Shown here: positions 30,626-41,093 of the stretch, piece after piece
How the letters are laid out: every line of letters starts with the position of its first letter
How positions within the stretch are numbered: position 1 is the stretch's first letter
Assembly (NCBI GenBank): GCA_033557465.1
Contig: CM066033.1
Coordinates: 388,065,289-388,129,288 of the forward strand
Length of the DNA stretch: 64,000 nt
Origin: Ichthyophis bannanicus
Taxonomy: Eukaryota; Chordata; Amphibia; Gymnophiona; Ichthyophiidae
Direction: 5' to 3'
The notes under the pieces: generated by a model
The model's database searches: none
Seen by the model: the letters and a program-made list of their open reading frames with translations, nothing else
What the model was told of the DNA's origin: nothing
Program-made: the position numbers and the translations under genes

Positions 30626-31182
30626 ACTCTCCTGCAGTTCCAGATCTCCAAGCTCCATCTCTCCCTCAAATGCTGTGTTTGTTTCTGCATATACCTTCCT
30701 TCTGGTACTCTCACCCAGATCGCTTCCTCCTCCCTGTATTGCTTTTTCCATGGAAGCCCTTAGTTGCTTCATGTTATCATCCACATACTTCTTTGCTTTG
30801 ATCTGCAAAATTAAAGATCTTAAATTTTCATCCGTTGTTTTTTGGCAGTTTTTCTTGGGGCAATTTTCCTGTCTTCCAGTTTTTGGCAGATTCTTCTTGT
30901 ATATCCTTTTGATTTAAATATAGAGTTTGTAGAATAAAAATAGCAGTACGTTATCGCCTTATCATCTGCAGAAGTCCACTTAACTGTAGTTAATCCTCTT
31001 ACATTTTTCATTAATTTCTGTGGTTTATCTCCTGCCACAGTGGATCCACAAACATGCTCACCATAGCCTTTATCTGTGGGCAGGGATGTTATCCACAACT
31101 GCAGTGCTTGCACTATCGCAACCACCATCATTAGCCCTAGTGCGTAAGCTATGGGTGGGCACCTTTTTGTCCTGGGCAACAT
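30626..31182 (-). pseudogene. Unclassified ORF remnant, possibly a LINE 5' protein
   Basis: Two minus-strand frames, 30820-31182 (120 codons) and 30593-30808, nearly contiguous. The first has a hydrophobic stretch (AYALGLMMVVAIVQALQLWI), then TTVKWTSADDKAITYCYFYS and SKGYTRRICQKLEDRK. A W-T-x2-D ... CY(F/Y) ... GY-x-R spacing is found at the N-terminus of some vertebrate LINE proteins, but I cannot assign a clade. The second frame is acidic, with a heptad-like KKYVDDNMKQLRASMEKAI. It could be a TE ORF1 fragment; no host gene is recognised. Confidence 0.3.
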
Positions 31183-31429
31183 GCGGCCCAGTATGCATTT
31201 TTCTTTTTCATTCCCATCATACTTTAAATTGTTGTGTCACCTTGCTGGGATTCAGTATAGATTTTATACAAAGGGATCACCACATGTAGGAACCCAGCAA
31301 GACTTGGGGAGGGAGCTATAATCTCAACCCCCAAGTAAAGCACAGCAGTTCACAGCTAGTTCAATGCTGCACTTCCTCTTGACACCCCCTGCCTGATATG
31401 TGTAGGGGTGGGGGATCCTGCAGAAGCAG
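31183..31429. other. Unassigned spacer
   Basis: No reading frame or repeat recognised between the ORF remnant and the DIRS-C fragment. Confidence 0.3.
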
Positions 31430-33084
31430 AATAGGCATGCTCTCTAGAAAGGAGTCAAAAACAGGTGCTGTCTGTGGCTGTACAGCTGGTTATGACTTAG
31501 GTGTCTTAGGCTTTTTGGGTTGGTGAGGGCCCTGCTGTTGCTTTTGAGGTTGGTAAGCAGATATAGGTGGGTAAGAAGGATATCATCTTTTCTTCTTAGG
31601 ATAGAAAAAGTAACCCAAAATAGTCTTTCTCCTAGAAGGGTCTGATGTCTTTCTGGAGAGGCATTTTAGAGCAAGATCATCTGTCTCAATCTCTCCAGCC
31701 TTCTCCCTCCAACCTTTTCCAAAGAGGTACTCTCCAGAGCAGGGAATATTGGCCAATTTATCCTGAACACACTGCTCAAGGTCAGATACCTGGAGTCAGG
31801 CCATTCTGTGAGCACTGATGCAGACTGCTGAAGTTCTGCTGGATGACTCAAAAGCATCAAAAGATGCTCTGGTAAGAAATTTGCATGTATTCTGATTTTG
31901 CCTGATTAAGGCTTGCAATGCATCTAATTTGTCATCAAGCAAAGTTCTCTAGATCCCTGGCGATACCCTTGAGATACATACCCATACAGAGCATGTAGGA
32001 AATAATCCTAGAAGTGAGTATGCATGCCTGAAAACACCGAAGGCCAAAGGCATCAAGAGTTCTGGAGTCCTTGCCCAGAGGCATGGAAGAATGATTCTTC
32101 TAACTCATGATGCACCGCATCACAGATTCCACTACCATGGAGTGGTGTGGTAGTTGAGGCTTTTAGAAGCCAGGGCATGGTGGAACTTGGTACATGGTAT
32201 TAAGTCGTTTGTTGTTAGGCGGTATCAGCAGTCCCGTGCTGATGTCGAAGCCCTATGTCAATACCAACGATCAGTTGGTGTGGCAGCAGAAACCTGTTGG
32301 GTACCAACGATGCCTGTCTGTTCCAAAAGACATCGGAGGGAGAAAGTCTTCTGATGCAGGTTTGAGATCTGGCATCGGTCCTGGAGGTATCAATTGTAGG
32401 CCAGATCCAACGTCTGCATCCATTGGAGCTGTCAACACAGATGATACAGAGATCGTCAAGAGTGCTGCCAAACTCCTCTTGATAGTCAGGATGTGATGGT
32501 TGAGAGAGGAGGCCGATGCCTGGGAGGAATACCATACAGGGCTCTGAGCCACCATCCCAGAGCATGAAACCAGTAGCTCTCTGGAGATCGAGGCCTCAGG
32601 AGTGTCCTAGAGCCCCTGTTGTGCTTTGGAGGGCTATCACCAAGGCTGACTGACAGGCCTGTCTGAGTCTGATGCACCTTTCGATGAATCTCGATGCCAA
32701 TGAAGGGACTTATCTTGAGGATCAGTATCGCGTTTCAATGCCGATGACTTAGACTTAATCTTATGTTTGGATTTTGAGGAGACCTGAGAACCAAGAAAGG
32801 AGGCAGATGTCCTCAACGATGTGGAAGCCATTGAAAGAGAATCCAGGGTAAACAGACAACGATATTGTCTGGCTTTGTTCTTTGTCCTTTGTGCCAACAA
32901 ATGACAAAAAGAGGCCTAATCGGTCAGTAAATGGTCTCGGCCCAAACATTTCAAACACCAGTCATGTTTATCAGCGAATGATATTGTACCAGAACACTTG
33001 CTACATTTTTTTTTAAGCCACTGATGTGTTTTTCCATCAAAGCAAAAGAGTAGGCCAAAGCCTAATTTGGCGGTAGATTGATGG
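31430..33084 (-). mobile_element. DIRS-C gag fragment (copy 1), decayed
   Basis: Homologous over its left part to 48570-49210 (shared TTAGTGAGGGCCCTGCTG and CAGCAGGTGGGTAAGAAGGA-like blocks) and over its middle to 59620-60800. On the minus strand near 32920-33020 it keeps a gag zinc-finger-like motif (C-x2-C, then HDWCLKCLGRDH across stops). No long frame survives. RT and recombinase are absent. It ends where the L1 begins at 33085. Confidence 0.6.
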
Positions 33085-33133
33085 ATTTTCTGGGGGTTTC
33101 TATAAGGTTTTCTTTGAGGATTTTGGGGATCTT

Positions 33134-34489
33134 TTGGGAAGGGTGTTTAATGGGATGTTAGAGGACGGTGGGGAGCTGACGAGGGAGATGTTAACGGCAG
33201 GGATTACCGTTCTACCGAAGAAAGGGAAGGACCTTCGGTGTTGTAGTTCGTATAGGCCCATATCTTTATTAAATGTTGATGTTAAATTGATGGCGAAAGT
33301 GTTAGCCGATAGATTGGCCCCGTTACTCCCTGGGTTGATAATGGCAGACCAAACGGGGTTTATCGTGGGGAGGCAGGCGGGGGATAATATTAAGAGGGCA
33401 ATGGGGGTGGTCTGGGAGGCTAGGCAGGGAAAGGAAGACTGTATCTTTATGTCTATAGATGCTGAAAAAGCGTTCGATAGGGTGCACTGGAGTTTTCTGA
33501 TGAAGGTCTTAGGTAAGATGGGGTGTGGGCCAAACTTTGTGAAATGGGTGGGGAGGTTATATATGGGCCCGAGGGCGAGAGTGAAAGTCAATGGGGGTTA
33601 CTTGAGGGCATTTGACCTGGGACGGGGGACGAGGCAGGGGTGCCCCATGTCGCCGTTGCTTTTTGCAATGGTAGTTGAGCCGTTCGTGCAGCGGATACGG
33701 GCCAATGAAAAGATATTGGGGTTAGTAAGGGGGGGGGGGGTGCAGCATAAGATCTCACTGTATGCTGATGACATTTTGTTATATATTTGTGAGCCGCAAG
33801 GGGTGTTGCCTGAGTTTATGAGGGAATTAGAAAGCTATGGGAGGGTATCGGGCTTTCGTATGAATATAGACAAGACCGAGGTGCTTAATATCTCGCTTGC
33901 TCCGGAGGGGGTGGAGCGGTTAAAACGGGCCTACCCGGTGAGATGGGTGGACAAATCACTAGGCTATTTGGGGTTGCAGATAACGGCATGGTATGCGGAT
34001 GCCTATGAAGCCAATTACCCGAAAGTCCTGAAGGGGATTGGGAGGGATTTAGAGGGGTGGATGGAGAGGGTGGCGGTGGTTAAAATGGTGGTGCTCCCGA
34101 AGTTGTTATATTTGTTTCAAGCGTTGCTGGTCAAGGCTCCCGGGGCAGTATTGAGGGGATTGCAAAGGAAGATCTTCCAGTACATTTGGAAGCGGAAGCC
34201 GCCGAGGATAGCCAGGGCTGTTATGTATGCAAAAGTGGGGGAGGGGGTTCCGAATTTTCAGGATTACTATAGAGCGGCTCAGTTGAGTCATGTTATAGAC
34301 TGGAGGAGGGGGGCGGGGGAGAAGCTAGGGGTGCAGTTGGAAAGGTCTTATGTAGAGGAGGGGGGCGGGGGAGAAGCTAGGGGTGCAGTTGGAAAGGTCT
34401 TATGTAAAGGGGGGGGGGGCGCTTGGATGCATGGCTGTGGGCATCTTCAAGCACTCGGAGGGAATTGGGGGTGGGTACTCCGGGGATGA
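33134..34489 (+). pseudogene. L1 reverse transcriptase (ORF2)
   Basis: The open frame continues upstream of the first Met to about 33089. RT motifs: GITVLPKKGKDLRCCSSYRP, ADRLAPLLPGLIMADQTGFI, FMSIDAEKAFDRVHW, TRQGCPMSPLLFAMVVE, catalytic ISLYADDILLYI, SGFRMNIDKTEVLNIS, SLGYLGLQI. The RQGCP-x-SPLLF and YADD forms are typical of the L1 lineage, distinct from the GVPQGS/FADD of CR1. The RT domain is intact; the frame is broken after VIDWRRGAGEKL by a 52-bp tandem duplication (34303-34406) and by G-run indels. Confidence 0.87.
34303..34406. repeat. 52-bp tandem duplication in L1 ORF2
   Basis: 34303-34354 and 34355-34406 are essentially identical, each starting GAGGAGGGGGGCGGGGGAGA. Fifty-two is not a multiple of three, so the second copy throws ORF2 out of frame. 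Confidence 0.88.
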
Positions 34490-34779
34490 GAGTCGTGGCG
34501 GGGATTTGGGATGGGGTGTGGGCTAGGAGGCAGAGGGAGCAGGGGTTGGAGATGTCGCTGTTGACTCCGTGGAGGGGTTGGAAACTTTCGTCCAGGGTGG
34601 GAGGGGGGGAGATTTGATCGATGGACGTCCAAAGGGTTGGAGTGCTTTTTTCAATTATGGGGGGGGGGGGACCTTCAGAGTTTTGAGAAGTTACAGGAAT
34701 TATATGGCATATAGGAGATTGATAGATTTGCGTATATGCAAGTTAGTCAATATATGCGGCAGGTGCAGAGGAGGGGGGG

Positions 34780-35472
34780 TTGAAAGAGGGGCTGTCGCTG
34801 GTGGAGGTCTGTTGGTTGGGGAACAGGGGGGGTAGGGGTTTGATTTCTGGGCTGTATAGGGGGGTAAGAGAAGCTGAGGGAGGGAGGTTCAAATATATGA
34901 GGGAATGGGAGGAGTTTCTGGGGGTGCCCTTGGAGTTGAAAGATTGGAGGGTGGTGTGGGCCCAGGGTAAGAAAGCGCCCCTAGCTAGAAGTATCCGGGA
35001 GAATAGTATTAAGATTCTGGTTCGCTGGTATTATACGCCCGTGCGGATGCATAAGATGTTTCCGGGGGTGTCGGCAGCCTGTTGGAGGGACTGTGGGGAG
35101 GAGGGCACTTTCTGGCATATTTGGTGGGGTTGTATTAAAATACTGGAATTTTGGAGAGGAGTGCAGCAGTGGATACTACTGGTGGTAGGGGTGGAAGTGG
35201 GGTTAAAGCCTGGTATATTTCTCCTATCGTGGTGGGGAGCGGAGGAGCAACAGGGTGGGCGTGTGGTGATGGCGTGTCTCTGTGCTGCGCGATGTGCGGT
35301 AGCAGCGGCTTGGAAGCAGAGGGAGGCGCCATCGGAGGACTGCTTTGTGCAACGGTTGAGGCATATTGTCCTCATGGAAAAGTTAACTGCGGCGAGGCGC
35401 AGAAGGGTAGATAAATTTGAGGTACTTTGGGGGGAGTTGTGGCGGTGGGTCGGAGATGGGGGGGAGGGGTAG
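34780..35472 (+). pseudogene. L1 ORF2 C-terminal region
   Basis: A 230-codon frame holding the C-terminal part of the L1 ORF2 protein. It includes the Cys/His motif CWRDCGEEGTFWHIWWGC (C-x3-C ... H-x4-C) characteristic of L1 and an Ala-rich helical end (CAARCAVAAAWKQREAPS). Separated from the RT frame by the tandem duplication and by a stretch of G-run indels (34400-34780). The stop is at 35470-35472, about 310 bp before the polyadenylation signal. Confidence 0.78.
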
Positions 35473-35806
35473 GGGGATATGGAATATATTTGGTGGGAGC
35501 TCTTGGTCTGGTAGGGGGCCAATGGGATCTGAATGTGGGGGTTTTGGGCTTGTTGGGAGGGAAGGGTGGGGGTGGGGGTGGTGGGTTGGGTCTATAGCCT
35601 GCTGGTTTGTTAGAATGTGACCTTATGATGGACTCTGACGGGGGATGGGGAGGGGGGGCGGAGTACGCCTAGAAGGCTATAAAAGTTAATTGGGGATAAA
35701 AGTAAGGTTGAGTGTTTGAAGTTGTGGAATGTGTACAATGTTGGATTTAGAGGATGTCTGTACTATCTACTGAAACCTCTAATAAAAAGTTAAATACAAA
35801 AAAAAA

Positions 35807-36226
35807 TAGCTTATGAATTAAGTGATGCATATAAAAGGGTAGACTGACAAAATCTATATAAACCTATAGAAAAAATGTAATTGCTCTAAATGTGTGTGCA
35901 TCTATTTAAACCATCTTATATAATGCAAAAAGAATTTTAAACCAATCTGTGGTTTAAATAAATAACTCAATTATAGTTGTACAACAAAAACACATGAGTA
36001 AGACCAGGAATATATAAATAATTATTTAATTTTGCAGTTGTATGTTAAGAAAATGCTTCTTTAAAAATGCTTTCAATAATTATGGAAAAAAATACCAGCA
36101 AATATTTACAATCTATTTACAGCTCCTCCTATGGCAAACAACTCTATTACTTGAATTCAGACACTTTATATAGTGGAATAAAGCAGTACATTCTGCTATC
36201 ATGACAACTTGTTAGTAGCATTATAC
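35807..36226. other. Unique AT-rich intronic sequence
   Basis: No repeat or coding sequence recognised. It lies directly 3' (minus strand) of the BROX exon, so it is intron. Confidence 0.5.
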
Positions 36227-36332
36227 CTTCTTGGGCTTCAGCTTGGCACTGGATAATATAAGCATCTATAACGCGAGCTTCGAAATCTCTTCCTTTTTCG
36301 ACAGGTGTAATCAGTTTTGAGATATGACTTTC
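36227..36332 (-). CDS. BROX: Internal exon of BROX (Bro1-domain protein)
   Basis: On the minus strand a polypyrimidine-containing acceptor (TTATTTAACATTCCAG) precedes GAAAGTCATATC, and the exon ends CCCAAGAAG followed by GTATAATG. The 106-bp exon translates without a stop as [17 protein letters not shown], then [18 protein letters not shown], and leaves one base in the last codon. From memory this matches the mid Bro1-domain segment of vertebrate BROX (human HLPKLITPAEKGRDLESR and [13 protein letters not shown]), including the Val that the split codon predicts. BROX is a farnesylated ESCRT accessory protein that binds CHMP4 and acts in nuclear-envelope repair. No flanking exon is present, so introns on both sides exceed about 27 kb and 36 kb within this window. 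A processed copy is unlikely because both splice sites are present. Confidence 0.82.
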
Positions 36333-36489
36333 CTGGAATGTTAAATAAATATCAATCATATGCATAAAACAGTAGTCCAAATGTGGTTAAATTTACTTTC
36401 TAAACATCAAATATTTTAAAGGGTGAATGCTGCAGAACAGCTTCAAACAACAGACACTTCATTCTATTAAGAGACATAAATCTTCCTCC
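36333..36489. other. Intronic sequence 5' of the BROX exon
   Basis: Unique AT-rich sequence with no recognised repeat, between the exon acceptor and the L2 remnant. Confidence 0.5.
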
Positions 36490-37413
36490 TTCCTAGATGC
36501 TATGCAAGACCTTCAATACCAACCAATCACAAATTCAGCCCATACTAGGGGGGAATCCTGGACCTCATCTTCACACCTGTAAACTGGCCTCAACAGCTAC
36601 CCCTCCCCAACCCCAAATAACTTCTATACCGTGGTCATATCACAATATGATAACCTTCTTTCTCTCCAAATTTCCCATTAAAAGCTACAATGGCACCCTA
36701 CCACACAGCTCTCACAGATTCCGCTCATTCCACAATCATTCCTGAATAAAGTCAACCCAATTGTAAACGCAGATCTGCCGGACCTCTATTCCATAATTAA
36801 CACAAGGAATATCATTTCATCCTACACTTTTGATATCTCACACTACAGTCATCATCAGGAATCAGAGCCCCCATGGTACTCACCTGATTTAAAGAATCTC
36901 AAATGTCAGCTACAACAATTAGAGAGCAAATGGAGAAGCACCAAAGACCCAACCCACCAAGCAGCATATATCACTGCCCAAAATGAATACTGTTCCCTAA
37001 CCTATGCAAGGGAAAAAAAAAAAAAAGGATTACCACACCAAACTTATTAGATCCTCCTTAAACTGCCCCAGAAAACCAATATAGCTAAGAACCTTCTAAA
37101 GGACCCCACCTTGAAAAAAGCAAAACCATCCTATATCCAAATGACATTGCCAACTTCCTGCAAGACAACCTAAGCAATCCTACATCCATAAGATACACAA
37201 CCAATGAAGTCAACCAAGACTATCCCTCCCCTCCAAGACTACCTGGGACACTTCCAACAATATATCAACAGAGAAGCTAGATTCCATCATAAACATTAAT
37301 GACTTTCCCCCCTCGACCCATGCCCAGTCTCATGGATTAAGATAACAAGACAGAAGCTCAACACTCTTCTCAAAATGGTGCAATCATCCCTTGATCTAGG
37401 CTACATGCCCAAG
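36490..37413 (+). mobile_element. L2-like LINE remnant, part 1
   Basis: Degenerate translation shows LDAMQDLQYQPITN near 36494, LDLIFTPVNW near 36560 (the end of the endonuclease) and the RT linker PPWYSPDLKNLKCQLQQLES near 36870, followed by KDPTHQAAYITAQNEY. Frameshifts are frequent. It is interrupted at 37414 by a hAT-like MITE and resumes at 37803. Confidence 0.65.
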
Positions 37414-37802
37414 CATGGCTGCCCTGTCCACTAGGCGAGCTAGGTAGCCGCCCCCATCGGGTGGCTTTCTGCTTCCACTTTGTCTGTGGCAGGCCATGGG
37501 CTTTGGCACACATGCCCTGCCACTTCTGATCCCCCTCCGATGCAACTTACTGTCAGAGGTCAAGAAGCGGCAGGCCATGTGTGCTGAAACACATAACCTG
37601 TCATGGGCAACAAAGCGGTAGTACAAAGCTTCCGCTTTTATAATGATGTTGCTGCCACTGCCACTGCCCACCTACCCCCCAAGATAGAACTGGTGGCAGT
37701 TGGAGGGGGGGCAGGGCAGTTGGAGGGGGGGGGGCACAGCTGGGGGTTCTGCCTAGGGCAGCAAAAACTCTTGGGGCAATAGAAACCCTTGGGCTGGCCC
37801 TG
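37414..37802. mobile_element. hAT-like non-autonomous DNA element
   Basis: A 389-bp insert with imperfect terminal inverted repeats: CATGGCTGCCCT on the left, and CAGGGCCAGCCC read inward from the right. The candidate 8-bp target duplications are TGCCCAAG (37406-37413) and TGTCCAAA (37803-37810). The interior is GC-rich, with GCCGCCCC and GCCTAGGGCAGC blocks often seen in hAT MITEs, and has no transposase. It splits the L2 remnant in the RT region. Confidence 0.55.
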
Positions 37803-38073
37803 TGTCCAAAGGGTCTCAAAAATGTTCCTTTATCAGACCAGTTCTAAAAAAACTCCATATTACACCCAAAAGCCCCAGTCTCATATAGACCCATCTCCAG
37901 CATCCAGTTCATTGCCAAAGTCATAGAAAAAGCAGCACAAATATAGCTGCAAGACTTTAGACTTCCATGCACCTCTTGACTCACAGCAGCATAGATTCAG
38001 ACCATCCCATGGAGTTGAGACCCTAATCACCTCACTCCTAGACAACCTGGTCAAGGGAACAGAACACATGTAG
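37803..38073 (+). mobile_element. L2-like LINE remnant, part 2
   Basis: RT start of the same L2: across frameshifts, IRPVLKKLHITPKSPSLI near 37835 and a phrase recalling FRPSHGVETLITSLLDNLV at about 37998-38054. Truncated at 38073 by the junction with CR1-B. Confidence 0.55.
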
Positions 38074-39146
38074 ATACCACAACATTCACAGAAGATGTGT
38101 TGGAACAGCTTGCAAAACTGAAAGTGGCCAAGGCCATGGGACCGGATGGAATACATCCCAGGATACTGAAAGAGCTCAGAGAGGTTCTTGCAGGGCTGTT
38201 AAAGGAGGTTTTTAATAGAGCCTTGGAGACAGAAAATGTTCCACAGGACTGGAGAAGGGCTGGTGTGGTACCTCTTCACATAAGTGGCAGTAGGGAATAA
38301 GTGAAACTACAGGCCAGTAAGCCTTACCTCTGTGGCGGGAAGAGTAATGGAGGCACTCCTGAAAAAGCGAAGAGTGGACTTTCTGGAAACCAACAGATTG
38401 CATGATCCAAGGCAACATGGTTTTACCGAAGGACGATCTTGCCAAACAAATCTGATTGAATTCTTTGACTGGGTGACCAGAGAACTAGATCAGGGCATGC
38501 GATGGATGTGATTTACCTAGATTTCAGCAAAGCCTTTGATACTGTTCCTCATAGGAGGCTTATCAATAAACTCAACAGCTTGGGGATGAGTCCCAAGGTG
38601 GTGAACTGGACCAGAAATTGGTTGACTGACAGACGACAGAAGGTGACGGTACACGGAACTCACTCAGATGAAAGGAAGGTGATTAGCGGTGTGCTCCAGG
38701 GTTCGATCCTGGGACCGGTACTGTTCAATGTATTTGAGTGATATTGCTGAAGGACTGAATGGAAAAGTCTATCTTTTTGCAGATGACACGAAAATCTGCA
38801 ACAGAGTGGACTCTCCTGAGGGAGTGGAGAACATGAAAGATCTACAAAAGTTGGAAGAATAAATCTTAACTGCCAAGCATTAGACCAATGTGAAGAACTG
38901 CACTGTCATGCACTTGGGAAACAGAAATCCAAGGGAATTGTATGCAACAGGGGGAGAGTGGTTGGTGTGCACAGACAAGGAGAAGGATCTCAGAGTGATT
39001 GTTTCCGAGGATCTCATGGTGGTGAAACAGTGCGACAAGGCTGTGGCAAAAGTCAGAAGGATGCTGGGTTGCAGAGAGCAATTACCAGGAGAAAGAAAGA
39101 GGTAATAATGCCACTGCACAAATCGCTGGTGATATCTCACTTGGAA
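38074..39146 (+). mobile_element. CR1-B copy 2, portion before DIRS-A2
   Basis: 5'-truncated at TAGATACCACAACATTCACA. RT remnants: VAKAMGPDGIHPRILKELR (38112), YLDFSKAFDTVPHRRLINKL (38511), SGVLQGSILGPVLFNVF and an intact FADDTKICN box at about 38778. The C-terminal part (38890-39105) has frameshifts. It stops at CTCACTTGGAA, and TATTGTATTCAG continues at 46760. Confidence 0.85.
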
Positions 39147-39345
39147 AGAGTAGTTACTCACCTGTAACAGGTGTTCTCCAGGAGCAGCAGGAATCAGTCC
39201 TCACATATAGGTGACGTCGGCACTGACGGAGCTCCCATGTGGAGCATTTCCCCAGCTTTCAAAGAAAGCCTTTCGGACTGCAGCACGCATGCGCGGTCCC
39301 CTTCCCGTCCAAGGGTGCCATCTTGCTCAGTCAGATGACATAGCT
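39147..39345 (+). repeat. DIRS-A2 left inverted terminal repeat
   Basis: Begins AGAGTAGTTACTCACCTGTA. Inverted match to 46590-46758. The palindrome is decayed on this side (GTCGGCACTGAC at about 39209-39220). Confidence 0.87.
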
Positions 39346-39404
39346 AAAAGACAGCAAAAAACCAAAAATAAATCATATGACTGCAACTCCAAGGGGAGGA
39401 GGGA

Positions 39405-39500
39405 GGGTTGTGAGGACTGATTCCTGCTACTCCTGGAGAACACCTGTTACAGGTGAGTAACTACTCTTTCTCCAGAACCAAACAGGAAGCCAGTCCTCAC
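39405..39500. repeat. DIRS-A2 internal complementary region
   Basis: AACACCTGTTACAGGTGAGTAACTACTC (left tip reversed) is joined to TTTCTCCAGAACCAAACAGG (right tip reversed). Confidence 0.87.
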
Positions 39501-39646
39501 ATATGGGACTCCCCAGCTTAAGGCTACCGGGGACCCAAAGCGGAAAACTGGAGCTCCCTCTAGAGCCTCAGCATGTACGAAAAGAATCTTCTCTGAGAAC
39601 GCCCCCGTACGGTAGCCCAACACCAGGGCCGGAGGGTAGGATTTGC

Positions 39647-40651
39647 CTATACCTTAAAGAGATTACGGAGTACCGCCTGTCCGAAAGCACTGTCCCTGCG
39701 GGACTCCCTCTCGAGGCAGTAGTTGGCTGCAAAAGTCTGGTTTGAAGACCAAGTAGCGGCCCGGCAGATGTCTGCCAACGGAACAGAGCGGAGATGAGCC
39801 ACTGACGCAGCCTTCACCCTGATACGGTGAGCCGTAACTCGACCCTGCAATGAGAGGCTGGCTGCCCTGTATGCCCAGGCGATATAGTCTGCTACCCAGA
39901 TGGACAGGGTACGCTTGGAGACAGGTAACCCCAACTTATTAGGGTCAAAAGAGACGAAGAGCTGGACAGCCCTTCGATGCTCCTGCATACGGTCAAGGTA
40001 GAAGGACAACGCCCTCCTACAGTCCAGGGTATGCAAGACCATTTCAGCCCGGCTGGCATGTGGCCTGGGAAAGTAAGTCGGAAGAACCACCTCCTGATTG
40101 AGGTGGAAGGAGACGACAACCTTGGGAAGGAACTTAGGGTGAGTCCGTAAGACTACCCTGTTCCTATAGAACTTAGTGTATGGTGCCTCTGACACCAGGG
40201 CTTGAAGCTCGCTCACTCGCCTTGCTGAGGTAAGACGCAAAAACAACGCTTTCCAGGAGAGAAAGCGCAAAGGACAAGTAGCTATATGCTCAAATGGTGG
40301 GCAAGTAAGCCGCTGCAAGATCACATTCAAATCCCACTCAGGGGCAGGTGGACGAACTGGAGGCTTAAGCAAAAGGAGGCCTCTGAGGAAGCGAGCCACC
40401 AAAGGGTGGCTTGAGAGAGACTGACCCTCCACCGGTGAATGGTGCGCAGAGAGAGCACTGAGATGGACTCTAACAGAGTTGGATTTAAGGCCCAGATTGA
40501 ACAGGTGAAGCAAATATTGCAGCACCACTGGTACCAGGCAGGAGAAGGGATCCTGCTTGTGTTGAGCACACCAGGTGGAGAACCTACGCCACTTGAGGGC
40601 ATAAGACGTCCGGGTGGACTGCCTCCTAGAGACCAAGACCACGTCCTCCAC
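39647..40651 (-). CDS. DIRS-A2 tyrosine recombinase
   Basis: 334 codons in one frame, covering core-binding and catalytic domains. Core-binding: RTSYALKWRRFSTWCAQH, LLHLFNLGLKSNSVRVHLS. Catalytic: Arg in LTSARRVSELQALV, HxxR in TAHRIRVKAASVAHLRS, Tyr in AANYCLERESRRDSAFGQ, end VLRNLFKV. No internal lesion is seen. Upstream (minus-strand 5') the frame is cut by the SINE-like insertion at 40683-41079, beyond which the matching overlapping frame resumes (40941-42359). In the family this protein integrates the circular cDNA. Confidence 0.85.
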   Translation of the reverse strand: MEDVVLVSRRQSTRTSYALKWRRFSTWCAQHKQDPFSCLVPVVLQYLLHLFNLGLKSNSVRVHLSALSAHHSPVEGQSLSSHPLVARFLRGLLLLKPPVRPPAPEWDLNVILQRLTCPPFEHIATCPLRFLSWKALFLRLTSARRVSELQALVSEAPYTKFYRNRVVLRTHPKFLPKVVVSFHLNQEVVLPTYFPRPHASRAEMVLHTLDCRRALSFYLDRMQEHRRAVQLFVSFDPNKLGLPVSKRTLSIWVADYIAWAYRAASLSLQGRVTAHRIRVKAASVAHLRSVPLADICRAATWSSNQTFAANYCLERESRRDSAFGQAVLRNLFKV

Positions 40652-40682
40652 TTCCCTAGGCAGCAGTAAGGGTGTTACAACT

Positions 40683-41079
40683 ACCCTTTATTTATTTATT
40701 TATAAATTTCTTCTATACCGCCCCTTCCAGAGATCAAGGGCAGTTTACATGGAACATTTAACAATTTTGTATACTTCAGTATACTTTACATAGAACAGTG
40801 TTTAAACTATGTACAGGTAAGATTACATGGAACATTAACTGAACTAAATTACAGGAACTATTTACAAGGCGCAGTAAAACAACAGTTTGCATAAGACATT
40901 TGCAGTGAGTAAATGGATAGTAATGAGAGAATTATTTACGTTAATCATTTGTTCTGTCTTGAGTCCTGTGGGGGTGTTTCGGTGGATGTTGGGGAGAAGT
41001 TTTCTGTTGGTGGGGGATTTCAAAGTGGATTGTGAAGAGGTAGATTTTGAGTTCTTTTTTGAATTGATGTATGCCTTTT
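40683..41079 (-). mobile_element. SINE-like insertion in DIRS-A2
   Basis: On the minus strand it ends AGGGGCGGTATAGAAGAAAT followed by TTATAAATAAATAAATAAA. Comparison with DIRS-A1, which reads straight from CTACCCTTT to CAGCAGCCATG at 20053-20064, shows a clean insertion. CCTTTAT and CCTTTTAT at the two edges are a probable short target duplication. A related A-rich AAATAAATAAATAAA tail ends the insertion at 52339-52596. I see no convincing tRNA-like promoter. Confidence 0.65.
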
Positions 41080-41093
41080 ATCAGCAGCCAGGC

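Larger units (their letters stand above)
33085..35806 (+). mobile_element. L1-clade LINE, 5'-truncated, G-rich
   Basis: Begins inside ORF2 upstream of RT (GFYKVFFEDFGDLLGRVFNG from about 33089) and ends with AATAAA at 35781-35786 followed by A11 at 35796-35806. Poly(A) after a polyadenylation signal is the L1 3' end type, unlike the CR1 and L2 copies here. The coding strand is strongly G-rich with several G8-G10 runs. Confidence 0.85.

Noticed and set aside
30820..31182. Membrane protein gene suggested by a hydrophobic stretch
   Set aside because: Short, broken, between transposon fragments, and no gene family recognised.
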